A DNA stretch of 64,000 nucleotides from Sporosarcina luteola (lineage in GTDB: Bacteria > Bacillota > Bacilli > Bacillales_A > Planococcaceae). Each line of letters starts with the position of its first letter. The first letter of the stretch is position 1. Positions 35,733-45,230 of this stretch are shown here, piece after piece. The stretch spans positions 186,001-250,000 of the forward strand of contig NZ_JAMBOK010000001.1 in the NCBI RefSeq assembly GCF_023715585.1. Reading direction: 5' to 3'. Below the pieces are notes generated by a model. The model had not been told where the DNA came from. It was given only the letters and a program-made list of their open reading frames with translations, and did not search any database. The position numbers and the translations under genes were made by a program.

Positions 35733-37649
35733 CTGCGTAAATATGCCGATTTGCAATCGAAGAAACGGTTGCGGGCAGTTTTCATCATTTTTCTCATTTC
35801 CATATCCATGGTTATAGCAAAGCTCTTCCACGTCCAAATCATTAAACATGAATGGTTGAAAGCGCGTGCGGAAGAGAATTGGGATCGGGAAATTCCTTTT
35901 GGAGCGATCCGGGGGGAGATCCAAGATCGCAATGGTCAGTTGATTGTTGGGAACAAACTGGCTCCGACGCTTTATTTTATGCCCTCCCAAAACAAAGAAC
36001 CGGAAAAGGCTGCCGCTTTACTAGCGGAAATTTTGCAAGCCGATAAAGAAAAACTGCTTGAAAAGATGACAAAAAAAACGTATATGAACAAGTTAGCGCC
36101 AGAAGGGAAAAACATCACTCAGGAACAGGCTACGGAAATTTCGAAGTTGCAAATTGATGGCTTGTATACAGGAGTGGATTTCGTCAGGAACTATCCCTAT
36201 GGTGAAATGCTTTCCAGGCTGATCGGTTTTACTGGCTTTGATGGAACTGGCCTTGCAGGCATCGAATATGCATACGATGAGATTTTGCAAGGTACTGGAG
36301 ACAAAATACGTCTCTATACAGATGCAAAGGCGATTCCACTTCCGCATGTTGATGATGGGTTCCAAACAGGTGAGAATGGTGCTACCTTAGAGCTAACAAT
36401 TGATATCGAAATGCAGAAGGTCATGGAACGCGAATTGACGCAAGCGATGGAAAAACTTGATGCCGCCCAAGCGATTGGAATTATTATGAATCCAAAAACG
36501 GGCGAAATCCTATCCTTGGTTTCCATGCCGACTTTCCATCCAGCCGACTATCAGGAAACAGATCAGGCAATCTATAATCGGAACTTGCCTGTTTGGATGA
36601 CGTTTGAACCGGGTTCTACATTCAAGATCGTAACTCTTGCAGCGGGTCTTGAAGAGAAAGTGATTGATCTCCATCACGATCATTTCAATGACACTGGTTC
36701 CACGAGGATTGCGAATGCAACGTTAAGATGTTGGAAACGATCTGGGCACGGGCATCAGTCATTTTTGGAAGTTGTCGAGAACTCCTGTAATCCTGGCTTT
36801 ATAGAAATCGGCCAGCGATTGGGCGCAGAGAAACTCGATCGCTATATCCGCAATTTCGGTTTTGGAGAAACGACAGGATCAGGCATAGCGGGCGAAGCGA
36901 AAGGGATCCTTTTCTCAAAAGAGGCATTTGGCCCAGTGGAACAAGCAACAACTGCATTTGGCCAAGGGATTTCCGTAACGCCGATCCAACAAGTACAGGC
37001 GGTAGCTGCTGCCATTAACGGAGGATATTTGTATCGTCCGTATATTGTAAAGGAAATAAAGAATGATAAGGGTGAGACGTTGAAAACGTTTGAACCCGAA
37101 ATGAAACGTCGCGTTATCAGTGAGGAAACTTCCGCCCAAGTTAGAGAAGCATTGGAATCGGTTGTTGCAAAGGGCTCTGGTCGAAATGCGTTCAATGATG
37201 GCCTCCGCGTCGGCGGGAAGACAGGGACTGCTCAGAAGGTCGTGAATGGCAGATATAGTGATGGCGATTATATTGTTTCATTCGTAGGGTTCGCACCGGC
37301 CGATGATCCCGAATTGCTTGTCTACGTTGCGGTTGACAGCCCGAAAAATTCAATTCAATTTGGAGGGGTCATTGCAGCACCGATCGTCGGCAGGATCATA
37401 GAAGAGATTGCACCTCTTGCCGGCATCGAAAAAAGGGAAGGTCAAATAGAAAAAGAATACCGATGGGGCGACGCAATCACACATCGTGTTCCGGATCTGA
37501 CAGGCATGACAAAAGGAATGGTCGCCCGCCAGCTTGATACGTATCGTATAGAGTGGCATGGCGACGGTGATGTCATTAAGTACCAAATGCCGGTCCCCGA
37601 TTCATTAATGTCGGTGGATGATGTTATTCATGTTTACACAGAAGAATAG
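35733..37649 (+). CDS. spoVD: Sporulation-specific class B PBP SpoVD
   Basis: Class B PBP required for spore cortex in B. subtilis, working with SpoVE. A membrane anchor, a transpeptidase with STFK (Ser about residue 295), VENSCNPGFIE (the S-x-N motif in the SpoVD form) and KTGTAQ, then a single C-terminal PASTA domain are visible. Start: no ATG or GTG is suitable. TTG 35751 lies 25 nt from the Shine-Dalgarno, while CTG 35733 (LRKYADLQSKKRLR) is 7 nt after AAAGGTG. I propose initiation at CTG. It could also serve vegetative growth. Confidence 0.9.
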   Translation: MRKYADLQSKKRLRAVFIIFLISISMVIAKLFHVQIIKHEWLKARAEENWDREIPFGAIRGEIQDRNGQLIVGNKLAPTLYFMPSQNKEPEKAAALLAEILQADKEKLLEKMTKKTYMNKLAPEGKNITQEQATEISKLQIDGLYTGVDFVRNYPYGEMLSRLIGFTGFDGTGLAGIEYAYDEILQGTGDKIRLYTDAKAIPLPHVDDGFQTGENGATLELTIDIEMQKVMERELTQAMEKLDAAQAIGIIMNPKTGEILSLVSMPTFHPADYQETDQAIYNRNLPVWMTFEPGSTFKIVTLAAGLEEKVIDLHHDHFNDTGSTRIANATLRCWKRSGHGHQSFLEVVENSCNPGFIEIGQRLGAEKLDRYIRNFGFGETTGSGIAGEAKGILFSKEAFGPVEQATTAFGQGISVTPIQQVQAVAAAINGGYLYRPYIVKEIKNDKGETLKTFEPEMKRRVISEETSAQVREALESVVAKGSGRNAFNDGLRVGGKTGTAQKVVNGRYSDGDYIVSFVGFAPADDPELLVYVAVDSPKNSIQFGGVIAAPIVGRIIEEIAPLAGIEKREGQIEKEYRWGDAITHRVPDLTGMTKGMVARQLDTYRIEWHGDGDVIKYQMPVPDSLMSVDDVIHVYTEE

Positions 37650-37651
37650 AT

Positions 37652-37684
37652 TAGCTCGAGGCACGTTTAAAGTGCCTTGAGCTA
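37652..37684 (+). other. Strong stem-loop between spoVD and mraY
   Basis: TAGCTC-AGGCAC pairs with GTGCCT-GAGCTA with one internal mismatch and a 7-nt loop. No T-run follows, so it is more likely an mRNA stability or processing hairpin than a terminator. It occupies the place where B. subtilis carries murE. Confidence 0.7.
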
Positions 37685-37729
37685 CAATAAATACAATTAC
37701 AGTTTCAAAACAAGTAAGGAGAACTTATT

Positions 37730-38704
37730 ATGACACTCGTCACGACAATAACGGTTATTACCGTAGCATTTTTACTAACAGCATTAATCGGGACCGCAAT
37801 CATACCATTGCTCAGAAGGTTGAAATTCGGTCAGAGCATCAGGGAAGAGGGTCCCGAAGCACATAAGAAAAAAGCGGGCACGCCTACAATGGGCGGCCTT
37901 ATTTTCCTGAGTTCCATTATCATTACGATGGTTGTCCTCTCATACATATATGATGATGTACTGACTACACAGTCCATTGTACTGATGATTGTGCTTGCCG
38001 GTTTTGGCGTCATCGGATTTTTTGACGATTTCATCATCGTAGTCATGAAAAGGAATTTAGGATTGACATCTATCCAAAAGCTCATCGGCCAAATTATCAT
38101 TGCAGTTATCGCCTTTTTCCTATTGAAAATGGGCCCGTTTGAAACGACAGTCTTAGTGCCGTTCACAGATTTTACAGTTGACCTCGGTATATTCTACGTT
38201 GCCTTCCTCATTTTTTGGCTCGTCGGGTTTTCGAATGCTGTCAACTTATCTGACGGTCTAGACGGGCTTGTTGCAGGCACTTCAACAATTGCTTTTGCAG
38301 CATTTGGCGTGCTTGGACTTGTTTATGAGCAATATGACATCGCAACGTTTGCATTTGTTGTTTCTGGTGCGATGCTTGGCTTCCTTTTGTTCAATATGAA
38401 ACCAGCCAAAGTGTTCATGGGTGATACAGGTTCTTTGGCACTCGGCGGTGCGATTGCAATGCTATCGATCCTTGTGAAGCAGGAACTGCTGCTCCTTGTC
38501 ATTGGAATCGTTTATGTAATTGAAACATTATCTGTAATGATCCAAGTGACAAGCTTTAAGTTAACGGGAAAAAGGGTATTTAAAATGAGCCCCATCCATC
38601 ATCATTTTGAGTTATCCGGTTGGTCGGAATGGAAAATTGTTCTTGTTTTTTGGGGAGTTGCACTTTTTGCCGCGATGATACCCGTATTGTGGGAGGTGAT
38701 GTAA
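37730..38704 (+). CDS. mraY: Phospho-MurNAc-pentapeptide transferase
   Basis: Integral membrane enzyme making lipid I. HKKKAGTPTMGG, GFFDDFIIV, NAVNLSDGLDGL, FMGDTGSLALGG and MSPIHHHFE are MraY signatures. 324 residues, about ten helices. Its stop abuts the murD ATG with no gap. Confidence 0.97.
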   Translation: MTLVTTITVITVAFLLTALIGTAIIPLLRRLKFGQSIREEGPEAHKKKAGTPTMGGLIFLSSIIITMVVLSYIYDDVLTTQSIVLMIVLAGFGVIGFFDDFIIVVMKRNLGLTSIQKLIGQIIIAVIAFFLLKMGPFETTVLVPFTDFTVDLGIFYVAFLIFWLVGFSNAVNLSDGLDGLVAGTSTIAFAAFGVLGLVYEQYDIATFAFVVSGAMLGFLLFNMKPAKVFMGDTGSLALGGAIAMLSILVKQELLLLVIGIVYVIETLSVMIQVTSFKLTGKRVFKMSPIHHHFELSGWSEWKIVLVFWGVALFAAMIPVLWEVM

Positions 38705-40054
38705 ATGAGAAAGTCAAATGAGTTCAAAGGCAAGAAAGTCCTAGTACTTGGTCTTGCCAAAAGCGGCCACGCTGCAGCTGATCTCTTACATTCACTTGGA
38801 GCATTCGTAGTGGTCAACGATTCCTCTCCGGAGAAGGGAAGCGAAGAAGCAAAATTGCTGAGGTCTAAAGGGATAGTAGTCATCTGTGGTGGACATCCGG
38901 AAGATATATTAGATCATGACTTTGACATTATCGTAAAAAATCCAGGCATCCCTTACCATAATCCGGTTCTTCAGAAAGCGGAGCAGAAAGGGATTCCGAT
39001 ATGGACTGAAATAGAGCTTTCTTACTTGGTTAGCGAAGCGCCAATCATCGCCATCACTGGTTCGAATGGGAAGACGACAACGACAACACTTCTCTATCAT
39101 ATTTTGAATATCGGAGGCAAAAAACCTTTGATTGCAGGTAATATCGGAACCGTAGCATGCACGGTCGCGCAAAATGCCACATCCGATGAAGTGATCGTTA
39201 TGGAAGTATCTTCTTTCCAGTTGGCCGGAACGGAAAACTTCCGACCGAAGATCGCCCTCTGGACAAATTTATACGATGCACATCTTGACTACCATGGAAC
39301 ATCGGAAGAATATGCCTTGGCAAAGGCAAAGGTTACTGCTAATCAGACCGAAGAGGATTTCTTTATTTATAATGCCGATCAACCTGAAATGAGAGCGTAT
39401 GTCGAACGTTCTGCAGCCCGGAAGATCCCATTTTCCTTACAAGGGAAACAGGCAGAAGGAATATCTGCGGATGACGAGATGATTTACTGGCAAGGCGAAC
39501 CGTTTGTGAAAAGGTCGATCATCAAATTGCTTGGTCAACATAATTTGGAAAACATTTTAGCCGCAACGGCTTCTGCCATTCTAATGGATTGTGACAAAGA
39601 AACAATAGAAAATGTGCTAAGTTCATTTACAGGAGTCCGTCACCGCATGCAGTTCGTGAAAGAATTGATGGGCAGAACATTCTACAATGATTCAAAAGCT
39701 ACTAACACATTGGCGACCAAAAGCGCTTTGTCTTCTTTCCAGTCGCCTGTTGTATTAATAGCTGGAGGCCTCGATAGAGGTCATTCATTTGAGGAATTAA
39801 GACCATATATGAGCAGGGTGAAGGCAGTACTCGCACTCGGCGAAACTGCCGATAGGCTTATCGATTTTGCATCTTCATGCGGAGTTCAACATGCGTTGAA
39901 AGCCGACTCGATGGAACAAGCCGTGCAAGAAGCATTTGCAATATCACTTGAGGGTGATCAAATCCTACTGTCTCCCGCGTGTGCAAGCTGGGATCAATAC
40001 CCGAGTTTTGAAGAACGTGGAGATGCATTTATCGAAGCTGTCATGAAACTTTAA
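38705..40054 (+). CDS. murD: UDP-N-acetylmuramoylalanine--D-glutamate ligase
   Basis: Mur ligase adding D-Glu. It has a Rossmann-like N-terminus (KVLVLGLAKSGHAAADLL), ATP loop AITGSNGKTTTTTLL, GNIG and the C-terminal FYNDSKATNTLATKSAL. 449 residues. It is the only Mur ligase inside the cluster here. Confidence 0.97.
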   Translation: MRKSNEFKGKKVLVLGLAKSGHAAADLLHSLGAFVVVNDSSPEKGSEEAKLLRSKGIVVICGGHPEDILDHDFDIIVKNPGIPYHNPVLQKAEQKGIPIWTEIELSYLVSEAPIIAITGSNGKTTTTTLLYHILNIGGKKPLIAGNIGTVACTVAQNATSDEVIVMEVSSFQLAGTENFRPKIALWTNLYDAHLDYHGTSEEYALAKAKVTANQTEEDFFIYNADQPEMRAYVERSAARKIPFSLQGKQAEGISADDEMIYWQGEPFVKRSIIKLLGQHNLENILAATASAILMDCDKETIENVLSSFTGVRHRMQFVKELMGRTFYNDSKATNTLATKSALSSFQSPVVLIAGGLDRGHSFEELRPYMSRVKAVLALGETADRLIDFASSCGVQHALKADSMEQAVQEAFAISLEGDQILLSPACASWDQYPSFEERGDAFIEAVMKL

Positions 40055-40090
40055 GTCAGCCGTTTACCACTTGACCAATAAGACGGAAGG

Positions 40091-41182
40091 ATGCGTTCAC
40101 TGGATCGGAAATTAAAAGCTGCCTTCGTCATATCGGCAGTATCGTTGTCATTGATAGGATTGGTATTTGTCCATTCGGCAGGCTCGTATTGGGGGCAAGT
40201 GCACTATGCAGATTCATCCCCCTTCATCGTTAAGCAAGGGATTTACATGGCTGTTTCGATAGCTGTGGCATTTATGTTGATGAAAGGGCCATGGACATCC
40301 AGTGAGTCTTTCTGGACCGCATTTTATTACATCACGATCCTCTTGTTAGTTGCGGTTATGATTCCAGGCATCGGTGCAGTACGGAATGGATCCCAGAGCT
40401 GGATTGCCCTCGGTCCGTTCAGCATCCAGCCTGCAGAATTCGTCAAAGTGGCACTCATTGGAAAGCTTGCTTGCAATATGAAACAATCGGCTGGGATGAG
40501 ACCGTTCAGATTAAGCCATTTTGTTCTCATTCTACTGCCGGCCGCTTTAATCATGCTGCAGCCTGATTTGGGTTCTGCGGTGATCATGATCGTCTCGGCA
40601 TTTGTCATATTGTTTTTGGCGGGATATCCGCTGTCGTTTTTCGGTATACTCGGATTTGCAGGTATAGGGGCTTTCGTTGCTCTCATTGCCGCAGCGCCTT
40701 ATCGATTGGAGCGTATAAAGTCATATATCGATCCTTGGAACGATCCGCTAGGAGCGGGATTTCAAGGGATTCAGTCGTTGTTCGCAATTGCACCGGGAGG
40801 ATTGTTCGGCCATGGCTATGGAAACAGCAGGCAAAAGTATTTGTATCTGCCTGAGCCGCAAAACGATTTCATCTTTTCAATCATAGCAGAGGAGACAGGT
40901 TTCATTGGAGCGACATTCATCCTCGTCCTCTTTTCCATACTCCTCTTGTCAGCATTTGGAATTGCAATCCGGGCGCATGATTATAAATCATTTTTAATGA
41001 CAGCAGGAATGGCCTCGATGATCATCTTTCAAACATTCCTGAATGTCGGGGTCGTCTCAGGATTGCTGCCGGTCACGGGTGTGACATTGCCGTTCATCAG
41101 TTATGGCGGCTCGTCATTGCTGACGACATGGATGGCGGCTGGAACCATTTTGCATTTCGCTTTTTACAAACAAAGAGGTTGA
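40091..41182 (+). CDS. spoVE: SEDS glycosyltransferase SpoVE/FtsW
   Basis: SEDS-family lipid II polymerase with ten hydrophobic segments. QPAEFVKVALIGKLA, LQPDLGSA, NDFIFSIIAEETGFIG and PFISYGGSSLL are typical. Position between murD and divIB matches spoVE; FtsW function is also possible. Start is unclear: GGAAGG touches ATG 40091 directly, whereas an in-frame CTG at 40100 would have 9-nt spacing. murG and murB, which follow in B. subtilis, are absent. Confidence 0.9.
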   Translation: MRSLDRKLKAAFVISAVSLSLIGLVFVHSAGSYWGQVHYADSSPFIVKQGIYMAVSIAVAFMLMKGPWTSSESFWTAFYYITILLLVAVMIPGIGAVRNGSQSWIALGPFSIQPAEFVKVALIGKLACNMKQSAGMRPFRLSHFVLILLPAALIMLQPDLGSAVIMIVSAFVILFLAGYPLSFFGILGFAGIGAFVALIAAAPYRLERIKSYIDPWNDPLGAGFQGIQSLFAIAPGGLFGHGYGNSRQKYLYLPEPQNDFIFSIIAEETGFIGATFILVLFSILLLSAFGIAIRAHDYKSFLMTAGMASMIIFQTFLNVGVVSGLLPVTGVTLPFISYGGSSLLTTWMAAGTILHFAFYKQRG

Positions 41183-41196
41183 AGGGAGGGCGGAAC

Positions 41197-41991
41197 ATGG
41201 ATAAAGTGATAGACATCGAAGAGCGCATTCCTTCCATGAGGGAAAAACGGCGAAAGAAAACGAATAAAAAGTTTTTATTCATCATTGCCGTTTTCTGCAT
41301 CGCCCTTCTTGTACTTTTATACTTCCAATCTCCACTTAGCAAGGTAGGGGAAGTAAAGATTAAAGGGGCAGCCCTTCAAAATGATCATTACTATTATGAA
41401 AAAAGTGGGATTTCCGAAGGGAGTTCATTCTGGGGATTTAAAGCGAAAGACGTAGAAGAAGAACTTTCGCAACTGGAAGGCGTCAGTAGTGTTGCCGTCA
41501 CAAGAAAATGGATGAGAGATATCGAGATTTCCATTATAGAATGGAAAACCGTCGCGTATATGGAAAGTGCCGGAGAATATAGTCTATTGCTCGAAAACGG
41601 AGCACTAGTCCCAAGTCACGGCAATTATCCGAACGTGCCGATTTTGAATCATGTGGACAACCCTGAACTTCGGAAAAGACTGACAAATCAATTGATGAAA
41701 ATGGATAAAAATGTTCTCCAATTGATTTCCGAAATCATCTATACTGGGACAGAGGAGAATCCCGATACGATTGTTGCATATATGGATGACGGCTATGAAG
41801 TCCATGCGGTTCTTCAGACGTTTGCAGAGAAGATGGATTATTATCCGGATATCATTTCCCAACTGGGAGGGCTTGAAAAAGGGATTGTCAATATGGAAGT
41901 GGGCATTTTCTTTACACCTTTCAGCAAAGTTTACGGAAATGGCGGTGTAGAAGAAGGGGAAGGTGATGAAGTTGGCGAAGAAAATGAGTGA
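41197..41991 (+). CDS. divIB: Cell division protein DivIB/FtsQ
   Basis: Bitopic divisome protein (264 aa): a basic cytoplasmic N-terminus (REKRRKKTNKK), one helix (about 28-48), a POTRA domain (VGEVKIKGAALQNDHYYYEKSGI) and a beta domain, ending in an acidic tail. Start ATG 41197 is 6 nt after GAAGGGAGGG. It follows spoVE after only 14 bp and overlaps ylxW. Confidence 0.93.
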   Translation: MDKVIDIEERIPSMREKRRKKTNKKFLFIIAVFCIALLVLLYFQSPLSKVGEVKIKGAALQNDHYYYEKSGISEGSSFWGFKAKDVEEELSQLEGVSSVAVTRKWMRDIEISIIEWKTVAYMESAGEYSLLLENGALVPSHGNYPNVPILNHVDNPELRKRLTNQLMKMDKNVLQLISEIIYTGTEENPDTIVAYMDDGYEVHAVLQTFAEKMDYYPDIISQLGGLEKGIVNMEVGIFFTPFSKVYGNGGVEEGEGDEVGEENE

Positions 41992-42691
41992 GGATTACAA
42001 ATCTAGAGGAAGATACATATTATATTCTTTCGTCTTTCTCATACTCGGTTTCATCTTCGCATTCTCCTATCGTACATTAGGGAAAGATAGCGGCGATTCG
42101 GCCCAGTCCCCTGCATTTCAACAGGAAGAGCAGTATCGGGAAGAATTGATCGTTCAAAAGGAGCGGAATAAGGAACTTGCCGATGAGATTCGTGCGAAGC
42201 AAGATGAAATCCGGGATTTTGAGCAATCCTTTTCAGAGAATGAAGAGAATCATACCGTTCTCGTCGAGGAAGCAAAAAATCTAAGGCTGCTTCTAGGCAT
42301 CATTCCAGCTTCCGGTCCGGGAGTGCGTATTACACTAAAGGACGGCGATTATGATCCTGTCGAACAGAATCCCAATGATTATATCGTCCATGAAAGCCAT
42401 GTGCTCCGTGTTGTAAATGAATTGAAGATTTCTGGCGCTCAAGGGATTGCCATCAATGGACAGCGCATCTCAGCCAATTCAAATATCAAATGTACAGGGC
42501 CGGTCATCACGATTGACGGCAGGACGCTTCCGGCTCCGTTCGTCATTGAAGCTGTGGGTGATTCCGAAATCTTATCGGCAGCACTGACTTTGGGCGGCGG
42601 AGTGATCGATGGATTGGTGTATGACAACATAGTCGTCTCATTGGAACAGTTAAAAGACATCAAGCTTCCCGCTTTACGGGATGAGGCATGA
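41966..42691 (+). CDS. ylxW: DUF881 membrane protein YlxW
   Basis: N-terminal membrane helix (about residues 15-33), a long coiled coil (EEQYREELIVQKERNKELADE...), then a DUF881 domain (GPGVRITLKDGD, HESHVLRVVNELKISGAQGIAING). Function unknown; conserved beside divIB in Bacillales. ATG 41966 follows AAGGGGA inside the end of divIB (26-bp overlap). Confidence 0.88.
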   Translation: MKLAKKMSEDYKSRGRYILYSFVFLILGFIFAFSYRTLGKDSGDSAQSPAFQQEEQYREELIVQKERNKELADEIRAKQDEIRDFEQSFSENEENHTVLVEEAKNLRLLLGIIPASGPGVRITLKDGDYDPVEQNPNDYIVHESHVLRVVNELKISGAQGIAINGQRISANSNIKCTGPVITIDGRTLPAPFVIEAVGDSEILSAALTLGGGVIDGLVYDNIVVSLEQLKDIKLPALRDEA

Positions 42692-42717
42692 GTAATCAGG
42701 TAGAGGGAGGGTGTTCG

Positions 42718-43437
42718 TTGAAAAAAGCTATCAATTGGAAATTCACAATTGTCCTCCTGCTAATCGGTTTTATGATTGCTGTCCAATATAATACGATGGA
42801 ACATCCTAAGGAACGTGATACGAGGGATATTTGGGCAATTCGCCAAGAGTTGGCGGAAGAGAAGAAAATCCATTCAGAGCTTCTTACTGAAATCCGTGAT
42901 TTGGATAGAACGATCTCCTCATATAGGACGTTAAGCGAATCAAGCACGGGTCAAGCTTTGAGGGATACAGTGGACAAGCTGCACAAAAAGGCGGGAACAA
43001 CAGACATTTCAGGTCCCGGCTTCACGATCGAAGTTCGCCCCTCGGTGGAGAGCGTAGCATATGGAATACCAATCACGAGTATTTCATCAGATTTACTGAC
43101 ACGTTTCGTCAACGAGGTGAATCGGTTTAAGGGCATTCATATGGAAATCGACGGAAAGCGATATACGATGATGAGCTCAATCAGAGTCATCAATGGCGCT
43201 ACCACTGTAAATGGGTTGAATGTCACGACTCCGCCCTTTACAATAAAAATCATTTCTCCTACGATGTCCGACAGCGAGAAGCTCTATAATTATTTGTTAG
43301 CCTCATCCATCCATGATGATTTTTATCTTGATAATCTCGTGTTGGAAATCAATCCACCGGAAAGGGACGTAACTATCCGGGGATATCCCGACAAATTCAA
43401 GAATCTATATTTGAAAGAACTTCCGAAAGGGGAATGA
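42718..43437 (+). CDS. ylxX: DUF881 membrane protein YlxX
   Basis: Paralogue of YlxW (239 aa): a membrane helix at residues 6-24, a coiled coil, then DUF881 (GPGFTIEVRPS, LLTRFVNEVNRFKG). Both carry the same fold, so the pair probably arose by duplication. The TTG start at 42718 is 7 nt after GGAGG; an earlier ATG (42688) lacks a good Shine-Dalgarno. Function unknown. Confidence 0.87.
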   Translation: MKKAINWKFTIVLLLIGFMIAVQYNTMEHPKERDTRDIWAIRQELAEEKKIHSELLTEIRDLDRTISSYRTLSESSTGQALRDTVDKLHKKAGTTDISGPGFTIEVRPSVESVAYGIPITSISSDLLTRFVNEVNRFKGIHMEIDGKRYTMMSSIRVINGATTVNGLNVTTPPFTIKIISPTMSDSEKLYNYLLASSIHDDFYLDNLVLEINPPERDVTIRGYPDKFKNLYLKELPKGE

Positions 43438-43439
43438 CA

Positions 43440-43811
43440 ATGTGGCTGCCGCTGCTCGGGTTACTTCTAGGAATTTCGCTGGGACTGCTGACGGATTTAC
43501 AGATCCCGCAGATTTACAGCAACTATTTGTCCATTGCCGTGTTAGCTGCACTCGATACACTTTTCGGGGGAATACGAGCTCATCTTCAACAGATCTATGA
43601 TGACAAGGTGTTCATTTCCGGGTTTTTCTTTAATATCGTACTTGCGGCCGGTTTGGCTTTCCTCGGAGTGCATCTCGGCGTGGATTTATATTTAGCTGCC
43701 GTATTCGCATTCGGGGTGAGGCTATTCCAGAATATCGCTGTAATTAGAAGGATTTTGCTGACGAAATGGTCGGATCGAAGTAAGGTTTCTGAAACAAAAG
43801 TTCAGGAATGA
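43440..43811 (+). CDS. sbp: Small basic membrane protein Sbp (DUF1290)
   Basis: 123 residues with three to four hydrophobic segments and the conserved AALDTLFGGIRAHLQ loop of DUF1290. It lies directly before ftsA, as in B. subtilis. ATG 43440 is spaced 7 nt from AAAGGGG; an ATG at 43434 is too close. Confidence 0.9.
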   Translation: MWLPLLGLLLGISLGLLTDLQIPQIYSNYLSIAVLAALDTLFGGIRAHLQQIYDDKVFISGFFFNIVLAAGLAFLGVHLGVDLYLAAVFAFGVRLFQNIAVIRRILLTKWSDRSKVSETKVQE

Positions 43812-43837
43812 AAGGAATTGATCGTCGGATGGAGAAA
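43811..43837 (+). promoter_or_regulatory. SigH-type promoter candidate upstream of ftsA
   Basis: AAAGGAATT (43811-43819) matches the SigH -35 consensus RNAGGAWWW fully. After 11 bp, GGAGAAA (43831-43837) matches RNNGAAT except the last base. B. subtilis ftsAZ has a SigH promoter that boosts FtsZ at sporulation onset. Confidence 0.5.
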
Positions 43838-43905
43838 ATATTTAGACAATACGACACTAATACAATAGAATGTAAGATAAGGACTGTAATGGGAGGTGCC
43901 GGGAA

Positions 43906-45189
43906 TTGAGTCAATCTACAATTTATGTATCACTTGATATAGGATCTTCGTCAGTCAAAGTGCTGATCGGCGAAGTGGATGGCGGATCCCTCCATGTAAT
44001 CGGGGTAGGTAACGTCCAATCGGCGGGAATTCGAAAAGGGACGATTATCGACATCGATGCAACTGTCCAATCTATCCGCAAAGCGGTGGAACAGGCTGAA
44101 CGAATGACAGGCATGCAAATCCGGGACGTCATTCTTGGCATCCCTTCTAATGGCGTGCTGCTCCAAGATGTAAAAGGCGTTGTAGCCGTTAATTCGGAAA
44201 ACAGGGAAATAACGGATGACGATCTTGACCGGGTCATGAAATCCGCACAAGTCATGTCGGTTCCTCCTGAAAGGGAAATCGTCAATATCATACCGAAACA
44301 ATTCATTGTGGATGATTATGATGAAATAAAGGATCCGAGAGGAATGATCGGAGTCCGTCTTGAAATGGATGGCACCCTAATTACGACTTCCAAAACGCTA
44401 GTTCATAATATATTGCGATGCGTTGAGCGGGCAGGCCTCGTAATCCGTGAAATTTATTTACAGCCGCTCGCAGCCGGGCAATTTGCCTTGACGGAGGATG
44501 AAATGAACCACGGCACCGCATTCATCGATATCGGCGGAGGTTCAACGACAATCGCGATCTTCGGGGATAACCGCTTTATTTCAACAGCTGTCATTCCGGT
44601 TGGCGGGGACCATATTACAAAGGATCTATCGATCATTCTGAAGACACCTACTGAGCAAGCTAGAAAAATCAAGCATCAATATGGACATGCCTTTTACGAT
44701 GACGCGTCGGATGACGAGCTTTTTGAAGTCCCTGTCATTGGTGCCGATTCGAAAGATCAATATAGTCAAAGATACATATCGGAGATCATAGGTGTCCGAT
44801 TGGAAGAATTATTCGACTTGGTTCTTGAAGAGCTGTACCGTATGGGTATCCATGATTTGCCGGGCGGCGTCGTATTGACTGGAGGAACGACGAAGCTCGA
44901 TGGGATTTTGCAACTGGCAAGACACGTATTGAGAACGAGGGTACGGATCCATACTCCTGAATATATCGGAGTTCGTGAACCGATGTATTCGACTGCTGTG
45001 GGGCTTATCCGTTATGCTAGTATGGAAGATAGCTATTTTGGAATAGAAGCTGAATCGCAAACTGCAGCCACGCAAAGCGAGATGGATTACCCATCTTCCA
45101 GTAAAAAGAAGGTCGCTGTCCAACCTAAAGAGAAAAGGACAAGCTTCATGAGCAAAACTAAGAGATTTATTGATGGATTTTTTGAGTGA
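43906..45189 (+). CDS. ftsA: Cell division protein FtsA
   Basis: Actin-like membrane tether for FtsZ (427 aa). [17 protein letters not shown] (phosphate 1), [15 protein letters not shown] (phosphate 2) and [13 protein letters not shown] (adenosine motif) are present. The C-terminal [15 protein letters not shown] is an amphipathic membrane-targeting helix. TTG start follows GGGAGGTG. ftsZ is 41 bp downstream. Confidence 0.97.
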   Translation: MSQSTIYVSLDIGSSSVKVLIGEVDGGSLHVIGVGNVQSAGIRKGTIIDIDATVQSIRKAVEQAERMTGMQIRDVILGIPSNGVLLQDVKGVVAVNSENREITDDDLDRVMKSAQVMSVPPEREIVNIIPKQFIVDDYDEIKDPRGMIGVRLEMDGTLITTSKTLVHNILRCVERAGLVIREIYLQPLAAGQFALTEDEMNHGTAFIDIGGGSTTIAIFGDNRFISTAVIPVGGDHITKDLSIILKTPTEQARKIKHQYGHAFYDDASDDELFEVPVIGADSKDQYSQRYISEIIGVRLEELFDLVLEELYRMGIHDLPGGVVLTGGTTKLDGILQLARHVLRTRVRIHTPEYIGVREPMYSTAVGLIRYASMEDSYFGIEAESQTAATQSEMDYPSSSKKKVAVQPKEKRTSFMSKTKRFIDGFFE

Positions 45190-45230
45190 CTGATCTAAAT
45201 GTGGTCATATAGGGATTAGGAGGAGAGAGC

